Shown here piece after piece: positions 27,342 to 41,400 of a stretch of 64,000 bases of DNA (within the stretch, counting starts at the first letter, position 1; the number at the start of each line of letters is the position of its first letter). A model generated the notes under the pieces. The model searched no databases. It was not told the DNA's origin and was given only the letters and a program-made list of their open reading frames with translations. The translations under genes and the position numbers were made by a program. The DNA is from Allacma fusca (taxonomy: Eukaryota > Arthropoda > Collembola > Symphypleona > Sminthuridae): NCBI GenBank assembly GCA_947179485.1, contig OX359246.1, positions 43,999,632-44,063,631 on the forward strand, read 5' to 3'.

Positions 27342-27420
27342 TCATCCTTAAGATATGACGCAGACTTAAGACACCAGGGCTGATTGTGAGTCTTAAGTCA
27401 GCGTCAAATCTTAAGGATGA
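27342..27420. repeat. Imperfect inverted repeat, 31-bp arms, 17-bp loop
   Basis: The left arm (27342-27372, TCATCCTTAAGATATGACGC...) and the right arm (27390-27420) are reverse complements at 29 of 31 positions, around a 17-base spacer. If transcribed it would fold into a stable hairpin. No long terminal repeats or clear target-site duplication were seen beyond the arms. Confidence 0.8.
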
Positions 27421-29183
27421 GGGTATGAGAAACAGTAAATAATTAAATACATGACTTAAACTCAGTTACGTAACTTTTCAATGAGCTAATATATACCGAG
27501 ATGCGCCTTGGGAGGCCAAAGTTATCCCAATTGTTTAAAAGAACTTCAAAGTCTCAGAATTGATTTTTCGAAATTTTGAAACCCAGTAGACATAAATGGA
27601 TTTCATTTAATTATTTAAATCTCTGTCATAAAACGCTTAGCCCTGAGGGGGACGTCTCAGATGATTCCTTCTAGGCGAAAAATGCCATGTCACAAAACAG
27701 TCCTAATTTACGTTTTTTTCAAAATTTTTCGGTCAAAATTTTGAAAACCCGTAAATTAAAATTCGAGTTTTGTATATCTTATACAAATCAAATAGTAATC
27801 GGGAAAATAATAAATAAACAAATGCCTCATTATCCATTTCAAAGAGATAATTTTTCCTCAGACCGAAAAATTTCTTCCAAACCATATTTATTATTACCTA
27901 GAATTTTAGAGCCTCGTGATATTCCTGCCGTAATTTTTCTTCTCAATACCCGTGACCTCTCCCATGAAACCACAAACTAGCTCAAAATTCCACTCGAAAT
28001 TATCAGCCATCCTTACACCTCCAAAACCGACACAGCTATAATTATTATAAATAAGACATTTTACATTCAAATTTACCCTTTTAGAGAAAACGCTCTTATA
28101 GAAACAGGATTTTTACAAGGAAAGGTCATAGACAACCCCGTCTTTACCTCACCACCATTACTATCAACTATGATTGTGAGTCTGTCCAATTTTACAAAGT
28201 TTCAGGTTTCAGTTCTAGTAAATACTCCCTAACACCTGATTTTCGTCACTGACTTTTAGGAATTACAAATTAATATTTAGAACCTACAAAGAACGTTTTT
28301 TTATTCCAATATTTTATATCCATAATGGGGGAGGGGCGGGGCAGCTCACTTTTACAATTCATCCATATCCATAAGTATATCATATTAAAAATGTAAATAA
28401 TCATCTTCCTATAATCTCCAGTCGTTCTAAATATAAGCACTCCTTCAAATCTTCAAAACCTACAAATAATGTTATTTCGGCTTATCCCTATATGCCAATT
28501 GTAAGTCATATTTTTGTAACGCATCCTCTAAGGACGTAAACACCCCAAAAAGGTTGGAAAGGAGAAATTTACATTTCATAAATTAATTTTTAAAACGTAT
28601 TAAATCATAGAAATAATACTTTTTAAAATAATCCTTGGGCCACTCATAGGTCAAGGAGGTCATCCAGAGCATCTAATGGAACTCCTGGATAATTTCTGTA
28701 TGGTGAAATATGTAAATGACTCCTTCGGGGCGAAGTGAGACGCATGAGTACGGAGATACATACTACGCTAACATTACAAACTATTCCGCCTTTATTGGAC
28801 GGCAGATGTGGCAGTTGTTTGTTGTATAGTGTGCTTCTGCTGAGCTAAACCCCTAAAGCTCTAAGGAGCCAGTGCTTAAATAAAAAGCTGGAGCGCCGGT
28901 GGACGACGACAAGGCAAAATTGGAATTATTTACTGACGTGGACTCTTATGACTTGAGTGAAGGGACAGAATCACACCGTGTTCCTGCTGATTAGCACGGG
29001 AATTTTAAGACAATTGCTAAAAGCCAACTCTGGAGTCTCTTCCAATATAGTGAACTTGTCCGAAGGGAAGACTGACAATAAGGGAATTAGAGATTGTGAG
29101 TAATTTGGCCTAAGGAGGAGTATTTCGAGAAAAGAATTGATTACTAGTGTATAATAGACAAGGGATTTAAAATAAAATTAAAA
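27421..29183. other. Intergenic DNA and 5' region of DDOST
   Basis: 27.7-28.5 kb is G-poor on the plus strand, opposite in sign to the C-poor DDOST gene that follows. That fits a leftward transcript starting near 28.7 kb. 28.75-29.18 kb should contain the DDOST promoter and 5' UTR. No coding frame is supported. Confidence 0.45.
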
Positions 29184-31063
29184 ATGCGTCTACCGGTCTG
29201 GAACTCTAAGTTGTTCGCGGAAGCTCTCTTGCTAGTGTCAATGCTGGGCCTGGCCATTGGCCAAGCTAGTAAATCCACACTGATCCTTCTGGACAATTTG
29301 GCCATTAAGGAGACCCATTCGGAATTTTTTAAGGACTTGCAAAGTAAGTTGGGATTTTTTTATATTTTGGTGTGTGTCACATGTTTGAATGTTTGTGTCA
29401 ATGTGAGGTTGATTTTTTTTAGATAATTTTGAAACATGAATTGGAATTTAAATGTATGGACATAATAATTAATGTTTTCGGATTGCTGTCGTTTTTCCAG
29501 GCAGGGGCTATCAATTAACGTTTAAGATGTCAGATGACCCGGGCCTGTCACTTAAGAAGTATGGAGTTTGGTTGTACCAGAATGTGGTCCTGTTCGCTCC
29601 TGGGACGGATGAGTTGGGAGGAGATTTGAGTCCAGAGGCTGTGGCGGAATTTGTTGACAATGGGGGCAATGTCCTGATTGCGGGGAGTCCGAATGCTGGG
29701 GATGCTATCCGGGATCTGGCAGCGGAGTTTGGAGTGGAGTTGGATGACCCTGGCTCACTTGTCATTGATCATTTGAATTATGATGTGGGGAGGGACACCG
29801 GGAGGGTGAGTTGAATGATAATGATAATGAGTTGAACGATTAGGGTTTGAAGAAGGGCTGGATATATGAATGTGAGGGTAGTTGTGGATGAGATTTTGTT
29901 TTGATTTGTAGCATACGGTGATTGCAGTGGACCCGAGTAATTTAATAGATTCGGAAGCTATTGTTGGGGCTGGGAATGTGGCGCCGATATTGTATGAGGG
30001 ATCCAGTTTACTTGTTGACCCGGAGAATCCTCTGGTTCTGGAGATTTTGACTGCGTCCTCATCGGCTTACTCTTATGATCCTATTAAACCTATTTCTGAG
30101 GTGAGTGTCATGTTGAGGTGTCAAATATTGAAAGGGCTAGATTTAGTATTATTTTGGGGCTTAATTTACTTTTTAGTGTTTAAGGGGATGAGGTTAACTT
30201 TGAGAGGGAATGTATTTTTGCAGTATTTGAATTATTAGGGAGTTGATTTGATTTTAAATTGATTAATTGAAGTGCTTATAATAGATTTTTGATATTTATG
30301 TAGTATCCTCACACGGTAGGGAAGAACACTGTACTGGTTGCTGGCCTTCAAGCTCGCAACAATGCCCGTGTGGTATTTACGGGCTCACTGGAACTTTTCT
30401 CGGATGCATTTTCCGCTGCCGCTGCACAGAGGTCAGGGAAAGCTCCTGGAAAGAGTGGGAATGAAGCTTTAATTAAATCCTTGTCCCAGTGGGTCTTCAA
30501 AGAGAAAGGAGTATTAAGACTGAGCAATGTAACTCATCACAAAGCCGGTGAGACCCAGGCTCCTGTTGCTTACACTGTCACTGAGGAAGTTGTATACTCC
30601 GTTGTTCTTGAAGAACTTCGAGATGGAGTTTGGACCGGCTACACTGCTGATGATATTCAATTAGAATTCGTCCGTATTGATCCCTTCGTTCGAACTACCC
30701 TCAAGCGTCAACCTGGCTCCAGTGGGTCTTACCAATCACGATTTACCATCCCGGATGTTTATGGTGTATTCCAATTTAAGATTGATTATCAAAGGAAGGG
30801 GTTCACTCACCTGAGTAGTGTGACCCAAGTAAGAGAATACATTTCATGTACAAGTTTTTTAATTTGTGCTAATTAGGAAGGGAACTAATGATGTCGGTTT
30901 TTTGCATTTAAAGGTATCTGTACGGCCTTTACAACACACGCAGTACGAAAGATTCATTCCAGGAGCTTTCCCTTACTATGCCAGTGCTTTCTCTATGATG
31001 CTTGGTGTATTCATCTTTTCATGTGTATTCCTACATTACAAAGAGAAGGACAAGAGCGACTAG
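29184..31063 (+). CDS. DDOST: OST48, oligosaccharyltransferase 48-kDa subunit (DDOST)
   Basis: Five exons (29184-29343, 29501-29805, 29912-30100, 30304-30828, 30914-31063) join in phase to 442 residues, close to fly (about 449) and human (456) OST48. Residues 1-28 are a signal peptide ([15 protein letters not shown]). The lumenal GIFT-like domain follows ([97 protein letters not shown]). The hallmark [16 protein letters not shown] precedes a C-terminal transmembrane helix ([20 protein letters not shown]) and the short lysine-rich cytosolic tail KEKDKSD. OST48 is a structural subunit of the ER complex that transfers the Glc3Man9GlcNAc2 glycan to Asn of nascent proteins. Its introns are very poor in C on the sense strand. 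Confidence 0.98.
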
Positions 31064-31419
31064 ATGACCAATCACCCTTATATTCCATCTATCTTCATCA
31101 TCACATGTGTGTTAAAACCCAACATACCAAGGCTTTATACAAACATTACAAAATATTAACAACCACAGGAGCCACAATATTAATTATCAGTCCAGTCATT
31201 CACGCAAAAGAAACTGATTTGTTTGCAATTAGCAAAAGAACTAGTTTCATAAACAATGTCATATTTGTGATCACTTGATTTCGTTACTGTTACGTCCTTA
31301 TTACTAGTTGAAATTCAACTGGAACCCCTATTTGTTTGTTTTGTTGTTCTGTTTTTGATTGTAGTATAATGAGCAAGGATGGGTAAGTATGGCACTAATT
31401 TATTACGGAATTCTGCAAT

Positions 31420-31425
31420 AATAAA
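31420..31425 (+). terminator. Probable poly(A) signal of DDOST
   Basis: AATAAA lies 357 bases after the stop codon and is followed about 30-45 bases later by a GT/T-rich stretch, as expected of a downstream element. Confidence 0.5.
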
Positions 31426-32410
31426 AAGTTTTCACTTCCTTGGGCCCATTTTTTAGCTTGTTGTTTTTTTATTCCATGCTGCTATCATTTTTTACCAGTG
31501 GGTAGTATACTTCATGATTTCCCAATTACATGCAACTTTTTGAACCTTAGGGTGATCATTCCAGCACAAATAATTGGAACGTGAACGTGAATCGTTGCAT
31601 CTTTATTACATATGTTCGTGTTAAACGAGTTATAAACCGCCGCGTGATATGCGTTGGAATTTACATAACATCAAAACGGAAATCAACAGCTGTAAAATAA
31701 TTTTTCAACATTTAGTTGGATATATATCTATAAAATAAAATGAAATACTATTTAAAAATAAACTCATCGACAGTACTACGTGAAGTAAAATTCGGCAGCA
31801 GCTACTTTTGATTTGTTAATGCTAATGACAAATACGACGATCGATAACAGTAACTACCTGTTGACGAATCATTATGCTAAGAATCGGGTTGGAGTAGGAA
31901 AATTGGTTTTGTTAAGTTACTTTACTGGTCACTAACAGCAAGTAAACTCAAGACAGTATCAATTAGCACAATGTAAGCGTCTAGAATGGTTAATATCTAC
32001 TACTTGAACAAACCAGCATACCACAGGTATAGAAAATACAATTAAATAACAATATTCATCGATGACCATAAGAAACGAAAGTAACGCAAACTCGATAATG
32101 TCATGTGTACGATACACACTATTTAGTTTGGTTATATTATTATAAAAATGTTATAAAAACGCATAATATTTAATTAATAAGTCGACCACTACAAATAATT
32201 AACTCGCAACACTCTTGCAAGTTTCAAACCTTTAACTCATCAAAAAGGAAACACAAAGCTAACCATTTGGCAAATCAAAAATACTTTACATGTATAAAAC
32301 ATATTTTCATAAAAATATAAAAATATGCAGCACTAGAGTCAGACTAAACGATTATTTACAATTTTTTCCCTAGTATTGTGCATGTAAATGCATTACGTTG
32401 CATGAAAATA
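31426..32410. other. Convergent intergenic stretch
   Basis: It separates the 3' ends of DDOST (+) and the large nuclear protein gene (-). It is AT-rich, with only trivial frames. A minus-strand AATAAA (plus TTTATT at 31602) could end the leftward transcript, about 800 bases past its stop. Confidence 0.4.
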
Positions 32411-35400
32411 TCAGTCATTTGAGTAAAAGGAATCTGAGCTTGAGACAATTTCACCATCTTCAGTATCGTCATGGGGGTCATTAATTAGTCCTGTTCCCGC
32501 TTTTCTGTAGGATTTGTCGCTTTCTCTTCTCTCATGTATGCGAGCTGCATTACTTTGTGGGGTTTCCTTGTTTTCAGTAATAATTGTCTCTGATTCTTTA
32601 AAGTAATCCACGCTGCTTACATCTGAACCCTCAGGTTCCCAAAAACTAAATAGACGAGACAAAATAAAAGATTTAAATATTGTACAGAGCTCAATTCGAT
32701 TTCAAGATTAAACAGACGACAAATTTAGTTTCTAATTTGAACGTAATTCTGGCGCAACTTAAAACGTGTATTCAGAAGTAATATCTGCAATCATATCCGA
32801 AATCACATACCTTCTTGAAACTCCCGATATTGGGTTTTCTATAGGTGAATCTCGTCTATTTTTATGTGAGCGCTTACTCTTCTTACTACTGCGATGGTGA
32901 CGTTTAGACCGCGTGTCGTCCCTGTAATCATTGCAGAAATAAAATGTTAACACTAATTCGAAAGCATTGCCGCTATGAAGAAATTACAATGATTCAACCT
33001 ACTGATATTCACAAAAAACTGAACCAGCTGCACTAATAGAGCTCAGAGAAGGTCGTCTGGGAGCTACACGACATATGGAAGCCGAACTTGAGTCACTGGG
33101 AGGAGGGGGGTGTCGGCGATCGTACTCAGTTATATATGTGGCACTTCTTTTCGAAGATTTAGCCTCCGAACGTGACTTAATGCTGGAACGCTTCAAATGA
33201 TGCTCTTCTGTATGAGAGCTTATGCTAGATCTACTATGTTTTTGAGTACGTGACCCAACACTGGCTCTGCTGGGAGGTTTGGTTTTGGAGTGCGAGCCAA
33301 CGCTGGAGGATTCGCGACGCTTCTTCTTTTTCAAGCGACTTTTGCTATGATCCTTGCTAGAGGAAACTAGCTGGTGTCGCGACCCATCCTTGTGCGTCTT
33401 CCAACGTTTCTTAACCTATGCATAGTACAGCAAAATAACTTTATAATGAACACATAAGTTTTGTTTGTCAGTATAAAACCAAAAAACATAAAGCCCTGTA
33501 ATGATAAAAGCCTAACGAAAATTTTTATACCTATAATTTGTTAAAGCCTCCACATCATAGCAATGTTGGAAACAAATTACATGCACGTTAGATTCCAACT
33601 TCTATGAATTATGGTACATAAATCTTAGTAAGCCTCTCATACTGCAACTACAACTCTACTGTCAAAACCTGCATACATACATTATCAAGATCTTTTATCC
33701 TCCCATCCTTCTTCTGCCGTCTTTTCCTGCCTTCACTTCTGATTGTACCAGAGCTCAGACCAGAAACAACGGACAGTTCTGAGCCTGCGGTTGCAACGTG
33801 TCCGCTGAAATTCTTGGACTCTTCAGTTACTTTCCTCGTATTGTTCTGTTCACAACTGGTGGGTTTTTGCTTATCCTTTTCTATCAAGTTCAAAATCCCT
33901 GGAGGAAGGTTTTTACTTTCCCCTGGGCTCCTTTCACTCCGGAACACGCCACCAGCATCTAGGTCAATCACTTCCGCCGGCTGTATTCTTTTTCCACTGC
34001 TGTTTGGATATTCCATCCGTTGGTCATATTCAAGACTGGTTCTTCGTAGAGATCTGGAATTGTCCCTGAGAGGATCTTTACAGGAAGGAATAGTGGTAAG
34101 GTCTGCTGGATGCAGGGTGCTAATATTAGCTATTGGTGAAGCATCTCTGAATTTATGTGGACTAACCATGTTGTTAGTACGGGGGCGGTAGAAAGGTATA
34201 TCGGCAATTGGTTCTTCCCTGGTATTGTCCTGAAATGAATCAAATATATTATAGTCTTCTCCTCTGTACAACACAACAGTACTAGTTAACTTGCACACGA
34301 ATCTCCACGACAACTTTCATTGTTCACTAGGAAATATTTATTTAATTGAGATTTCTAATATTTATTAAATGTTGCCTATAAACATTGGTGTAAAATGCAA
34401 GCTCGAGACACTTTCGCGATGATATAATATGCAAATGACATAATCACTTGCTAGGTGTTCACTGTCATACTGCATGTTAAACATTAACATCGCTAATATT
34501 TCAATGATGTTTCCATGATTGTCCTAGGTATTAAGAATAAATAACAGAAAAATGAAACATTATAGGGGTCAGCATTGGGGTGTAAACAAACAATATGAAC
34601 CCTATAAAAACGAATATATGATGAGGTAAGCTTCGTGAGCAAAGGCTCAAGTATGAAAAGTTACATCATGTTTATTAGTACACATTCTAATAATAATTAT
34701 TTACAGTTCAACGAGTTGATACATTTTTTTGCAATTTATATTTGTACAATCAAATTGTTAAAAAAACAGGATGCTACATTGAATTAAATTTTGATGGTAT
34801 AAACGAAAAGCTGGATATATAATGTATACATATATAATTATAAAGATATACATGTATATAAGATGGAATGAAAAAAGTTCACGGATGATGTTTTCATTTA
34901 AAATACCCTTTATTCATAAACGTCATTTTATAATGTAATTTTGTAGTAATAAAGGAAGTTAACATCTAACAAAACAATGAATATAAAACTTTGTATTTAG
35001 AATAAAATAACACAATGCTGACACATTGTATTAAAGTCCTGATAACAAATACAATTAGGAGTAATTACTTGAATCCATGCTACTAATAATAATAATTAGG
35101 TATATTCCAAAAGCAAGGAAAACTCCGCGATGGCAATATTTCACGTTTTCAAGTTAACTAACAACGCAACTATGATTTTTTTTCAAGACTGGCAGATTTC
35201 TATTTTGTATGAAATAATGGTTTCGAGTTTACAATACTTTTGATAATAATTATTATGCACTTGTGCAAGTCATAATTTTTATTAAATTTGGAGCGAATAA
35301 AATATTGCATCTTCATTTGCTATAGCTCTGCTATGTTGCATTTTCTAAAATTCAATAGTGTTGCAAATCATTTAATACAGTTAAAACCACCCTACAGTTC

Positions 35401-38400
35401 TTCTACGGCAATAAACTGCTCAATCTTGGCGCACATTCAAGCATTGTAAACATGATTTAGACTTTCGAGACTTGAAAACAAATCAAATCATGATAATCTC
35501 AGGTAAAGAACCAGGGGGTTAATTCATTATCTCCATGCTGAAACCTTTTCATTATTGTTAAGTTTCAAATATTGTTTTCCAGGTATTCCATACACTGTAA
35601 TTTCGCAACGAGTAAAATGGTTTACATAAGTATGCAGAACTTGGAAAAGAATTTAAACAGGAATACATAAGCTCACATAAAGTGAGTTACTTGTAGGTGA
35701 CAAAGATTGTGATGCCAGCATCTGCGAGGCTGCAAATGAATGTCTACGCAAAAATATGCATAAACTCTGACACTGCATAACAGACGTCAACTGAATTTCA
35801 AAATAACTGTCTACTGATTTTGAGCAATAAACTGCTCCGGTGTTGGTGAGAAAATCAATGGTGCACCTATCGTGACTATAATATACAGGTGCAGGGGGAC
35901 CATATACACAGTTGACATCTTTCAGTGATATTTGTGAAGCTTGTGATGTCCACGTAACTTGGGTTACCAAAATGTAAAAATAAAAGTTTCACGTCCGGTT
36001 CTAGAAATCCGAAGGTGTAAATCGTGTTACCAGATTATATCATGGATGTTTCGAAGTTGTCACCAAACACTCATAAACCCAAGTTACTGTACATGAAAAT
36101 GGTGCCCAAAAGAAACAAAAGCTGTTGAACATTAAGGTTAGAAAATGGGATAGAAATCGGTACTTCTATAAACAATGATTAATAATTCTACACGGCTTGC
36201 ACTTTACAAAAGAAGTATAGTATAGGAGTAGCACGAGTACACAGCAGTAGCGGTTTTATGGGTAGATATTTGTTTATAATTAGATCGTCACCTGATCCTC
36301 TGGGATAGGGTTACCCATGTAATCCCGCCTGCCCCCGCCACCACCGCGGAACGGATTTGGAAGAAACGAGGTCAATCCTAAATTCGGGATTTTCAATTCC
36401 TGAGGTTGCCTTTTCTCAGCGGGTGGTGAGACAGCTCTGGAAATTAGAGAAAACAGAAATTAAATTATTAAACTTAACCACTGAATACAGAACAAGGAGT
36501 TTTTTAATAAACATAAATTTAAATAATAATTGCACCTATTGTAATAATTACTAAAAATACACTCGGATAACTTATTACCTACACCAAAGTAAATAATAAT
36601 CATACCTAGCAATAATTTCAGGAAACAACTCTGAACCTGAGTCACTTCGAGAGGGACCCGGGATTGTGGATCTTGTTAAATCATCTCTAACTCTTCTGTC
36701 AAATGTGCTCCCACCAATCCAGCTCCCTGTACCAGAGGGCGGACCAGGTATAGCTACTGGAAGGTCCCCAGCAGTATTAAGCCTGGTCTGACCTGCAGAT
36801 GAGCGATTACTGGCAGTCCCAGACAAGATTGGTGTCATAATTTGCAGCAGAGTTGTCATCAGTTCTGGATGACTCAGTCGATCCTTCCCTTGTGCAATCA
36901 ATGAGTGGGCAATAACTGAGCTCATTTCGATTTTCTGTTGCATCGACACATCCGCCAGGGCAGCTTCAATAGAATTCGTATAGACTTTTGAGGGTGCTGG
37001 TATTTTAGGAGGGACTGCAGTGTCTAATACAAGAGAGGAAGGGGCTGGGGTATTTCGTAATGTTGCATTAGTCTCTACTCGCTGTTTTGTCACAGTACCA
37101 ATTGTGGAAACAGGATCTGAAGGATTTCTCAAGCCATCTGGAACCGAAGGCCTTATCTTCTGACAAATTGGCAAATCAATTAAAGCATTCATAGCAAACA
37201 CCGTCAGGTTTAGTTTCTTCATTACATCACTGGAGCTAACGTTGGCTTTCAACTGCAATAATTCAAAAAACAATATTGCTTCACTTATTATGTTACATAA
37301 TGTCGTAACAAAATTAATAAAACTTACCATAGCAAAAAATTTGTCTCTGCATTGTTGTATCAACGTGACGAATTCGACATCTTTAAGGAGCGCAAAAGAT
37401 TTCCGGGGTTTATCCGATTCCATTTTTTCAGCCTTAGAATTTTATCTCAAGTTAATATGACAACTCTCTAGTTTGGAAACTTGAAACATCAGTTATAGTT
37501 GGTTTTTATGATCTGTTGTAGATAATTTCTTACCAGTTTGTAGTATTCTAAAACTTTGATAGCTAAGAAGCTGAGTTCATCTTCAAGACCCGTCATGAGA
37601 CGAAGGACTTCAACAACATCCAGCCCATCAAAATCGTAGTCCTTGGACTTGTTCGAAGTACCTGAAGCAACAGATTTGGCTTTTTCAACAACAGCTTGTT
37701 GTATTTTCTGCCCCGTTAGGTTCTCCCACGTTGATCTGATATCATCAATTGTAACTTTCGGGACACTCGGAATCAGATTTGCTACTCGGTCTGAAAGTCC
37801 AAACAAAGTTTCACTCGTTTTCTTCATACGCATCGCCTCGAAATATTAAATATTAAATATCGCCTCGGAATTAAGTTTGTCATTTCAGACAAATATTTAA
37901 ATCAAGATACTACATTAAAAGTTAATATCAAAATAACAAAACATTAAGCAACGCAGCATAAGCCAAATGGTGTAATCAGTTACCAGAATACGGTGAGATA
38001 TTCGAGCCAGATGAGATGGACATTGACTTGGTAGTGTAGTCAACACCCAGTACTTCAGAAACAAGATGTTTTGGAATCGCAGATGCAGTTGTGGCGGTAG
38101 CTGCAACTGCCGGAACTGCTGGTAAAGCTGTAACAGGAGGAGGTACACCAAACATTGGCATGGCCTGACCAGGATAAGTAGGGGTGCCAGATATGGGAAC
38201 TATTGGAGGTGGTGGCACTAATAATGTTACTCCAGCGGGGTAGTTCATTGGAGTTGGTACCACAGAGGGGAGAGGTTGTCCAGACATATAAGGTAAAGGG
38301 GCAGGGACGCCATAAGATACTGGTGAGATCATTGTAGTGGCAGGCGGAGGAACAGCTTGGGTAGGAGCTGCAGCAGCATTTAAAGCTTTCAGAGTATTTA

Positions 38401-41400
38401 AGTCCATGCCATACTTCAGACGAATTTCTTGCCTAAGGTATTTCCAAATTTCACTATTAATTGTTTTACAAATAATATGCAAAGTACTACGTAATTACAA
38501 TTAGTTTGTGAGTATCTACTTCTATTTTACATCATTATTTTAATTTTCCAACATTATTAGGAAATTCAAATTTTAAAAAATCGCTCACATTTCTATAGCC
38601 ATTTCTCTGTCCAAAAATGCCTCACTTAGCTTTCCCCAGTAAATCTTCCACTCAGGAGCATAATCGTACGTCTCAGCATCCTTGCCCAAGTCTATGAGCT
38701 CTTGATAACGCTTTTCCCAAAATTTTGGCCACTCTTCCGCATATTTAGGATGGTCCTCTGGCTTTTCCTCTAACATTTTCCTTTTCTGAGCAAAAATTTT
38801 CTTCATTCTGAGTTTACAAAAAAGAATTGTCATACTTAATTAGCAGCTGTCAATAATAACATTCATTTCAATGATTAACGTACCCCATTAAATCCATGCA
38901 AAGACCACAGTATTATACAATTTCAAAATTCTAACCTATCCTCTTCATCTTCCCAGAGCTTCCAACGTGCTTCTAACTGAGGAGTCCATTTCCCCGTCCC
39001 TTGGAGGATTAACCTCTCTCGGAAGATATCACCTGTCTCCTGTTTACCGCGAACAATCACAACAGGAGCTGGTTTTGGAGGAGAGCTGCGTCTAACTGCT
39101 CTTTCATTCCTAGCCAAAAATTCATCGATTTGATCCTTCGAAGTTCGGCGTCTGCTAGGTGATCTTGATCGGGACCTAGAGCGACGTCGATGATGTCTCG
39201 CACCTCTAGGAGAACGAGACCTGGACCTTCTGTGTGTACGAGTACGCGATCGAGATCTTGATCTGTGGCCACGAGAACGAGATCTTTTGTGTCTGCGACT
39301 CGGGGATCTAGATCGAGAACGTGACTTTCTTCTTATCCGACCTCCATCATCTGGTTTTTTCAATCCCGGTGGTAGTGTCGTGTGAGAGGAGCCGGAATTC
39401 GAGCGTTTACCTTTCGTTGGATCAGCTGGAAATTTTATTTACAGCATAATTACGCAAAAATATGCGCACGGACAACAAATACACCTTTTTAGATACATAA
39501 TATTTCCACCAAAAATGAGACTCACTCTTGGCTTTATCGCCTTTCTCCTTCACACTTCCAGTCTTGCCATTCTTCTCCTTGTGTGTTGTTTTAACAACTT
39601 TGACTTCTTTGCTTTCCTTATCTTTCACCTGGCTACGACTTTTATCACTGGATTTACTCATGACCGTATCCGTTGGAGAGATAGGTCGTATTTCTGACGA
39701 ACTAAGTTTGGACTCTAAACCAATTAGCTTTAAAGCTGAAAAAAATAAAATACAATTATGAACTGAATTGATTGCACATTTACATGTTTATTTGTTTATT
39801 GCAATAAAAATGGGATAAAAGATCCACCAAAAGACAATCACTCACATGTACTAGCCATATTTGCTCTGTGAATGGTGCCCCGAATGTGAGCCGCCAAATG
39901 CCGCTTGTCTGAAATTAGTTCTTCGCACAAATTGCACTTCGCCTGAAGACAAAAAATTTTTAATGTAAATTATTTTAGTCACCTAACTTGGACTACTTTA
40001 TGTTTTGTTCAATTTTTTATTGCAAATACCACTGTTCCATCAATTTTAAAAATAATAAATTAACCAAATTTCCAAGGTACATACTTGAAAATTATGCTTG
40101 TCGTAGTTACAGCCTCTTCGAACATCGAAAATGTTCTTGTAGCAATCCTTCCCTTCCCCAGCTTTGACTCTTACCTGACAATATAAGAGTCCCGCGCCCT
40201 GAAACAAGTTCAAAGGAAAACACCTATAACATTAATTACATGAAGAAGTACAGACAGCAGCTTAACTGGTATCATGTTGTACCACTAAAACGTCATGTAG
40301 CAGTCACAAACCCAATAAACCTACAGTCGTCCTAAAACTACAAACCCCATTCTTACCATTTCTTACCAATCATTGGTGACATGCCATGTCATATACATAC
40401 AATAAGAAGTGCTGAAGTGAGGAACATAATTTGAAGAGCGGAAGATGTACCTACAAATTGACTGCTTACATTTTGATCAGCATAAAAATAAAACTGTAAA
40501 GTAAAAAATTATGAAAAGAAGTTGCAATGGCTTACACAGTATTCATCAATTAGGTCCGGGTCCCGGGCTGTGGAAGTGATCTCACTGTCCTGCAGGTCGT
40601 GTTCCTCACCGTCGGGATTACTCACATTCCCCACGAAGCTCACATCATCCTCGTCGGTTACCATGCTCATCATGAGAGTATAAAAATTCTCCTCACTTTG
40701 TTCCGGAATGGAAGGACATGTTTGGTAATAGGGTTCAGTCTCAGTGAAACGAAACCATTTGGCAATTTTCCGGATGATTACATCCCCATGGCTGCAGTTC
40801 TCTTGTGGGGGCTGAATCACCGCTTCTTCATCCAGGAGACCAACTACACCACGGGAGATGTCATTTACTTCCACATCGGATACGGGCGGGGGTGGGGTGT
40901 TGGGGTAACAGTAGCTACCATCCTGACCTTCTTCAGCATCATGGTCGTCAGCTTGAAAACCATCGTCCTGAATCCCAAAGTTACCGATGTCATCATCGGC
41001 GGTGAAGTCTACTACTTCTTTCTCTTTCACAACATTGACTGGGGCCATAGGCTTTGGCTTTGGCTTGATAATTTCACCATTCAGTGCACGCTCCTCTTCG
41101 GGGGTCATTTCCCACTTGGTTTCTCTCTGCTGTACAATAAGCCGATTCTTGTCGAAGCTCATTGCTTTAAGTTGGGCTGCGGGAGCGAGGGGAGTGATTG
41201 ATGAAACGATATTATCTTGTATAATGGGTAGAATATGACGTTTTTTCAACTTTTCGTCCTTCTTTGGAATTCTATAATATTTGCAAGGCAATTTAAATAA
41301 GTGTCATTACTTACATCGTGGAAATCAAACGTTTACATCGCAAAATAGGAAACGGGCATTGGATAATAGGAATTTATACATACAATTCTGACTTGAATCG

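Noticed and set aside
33814-34191. 125-codon plus-strand frame
   Set aside because: Antisense to a well-phased exon of the large nuclear gene.
40599-41201. 200-codon plus-strand open frame
   Set aside because: It is antisense to the acidic exon of the large nuclear gene, which has proper splice sites and consistent phase; the plus frame has no splice or start context.
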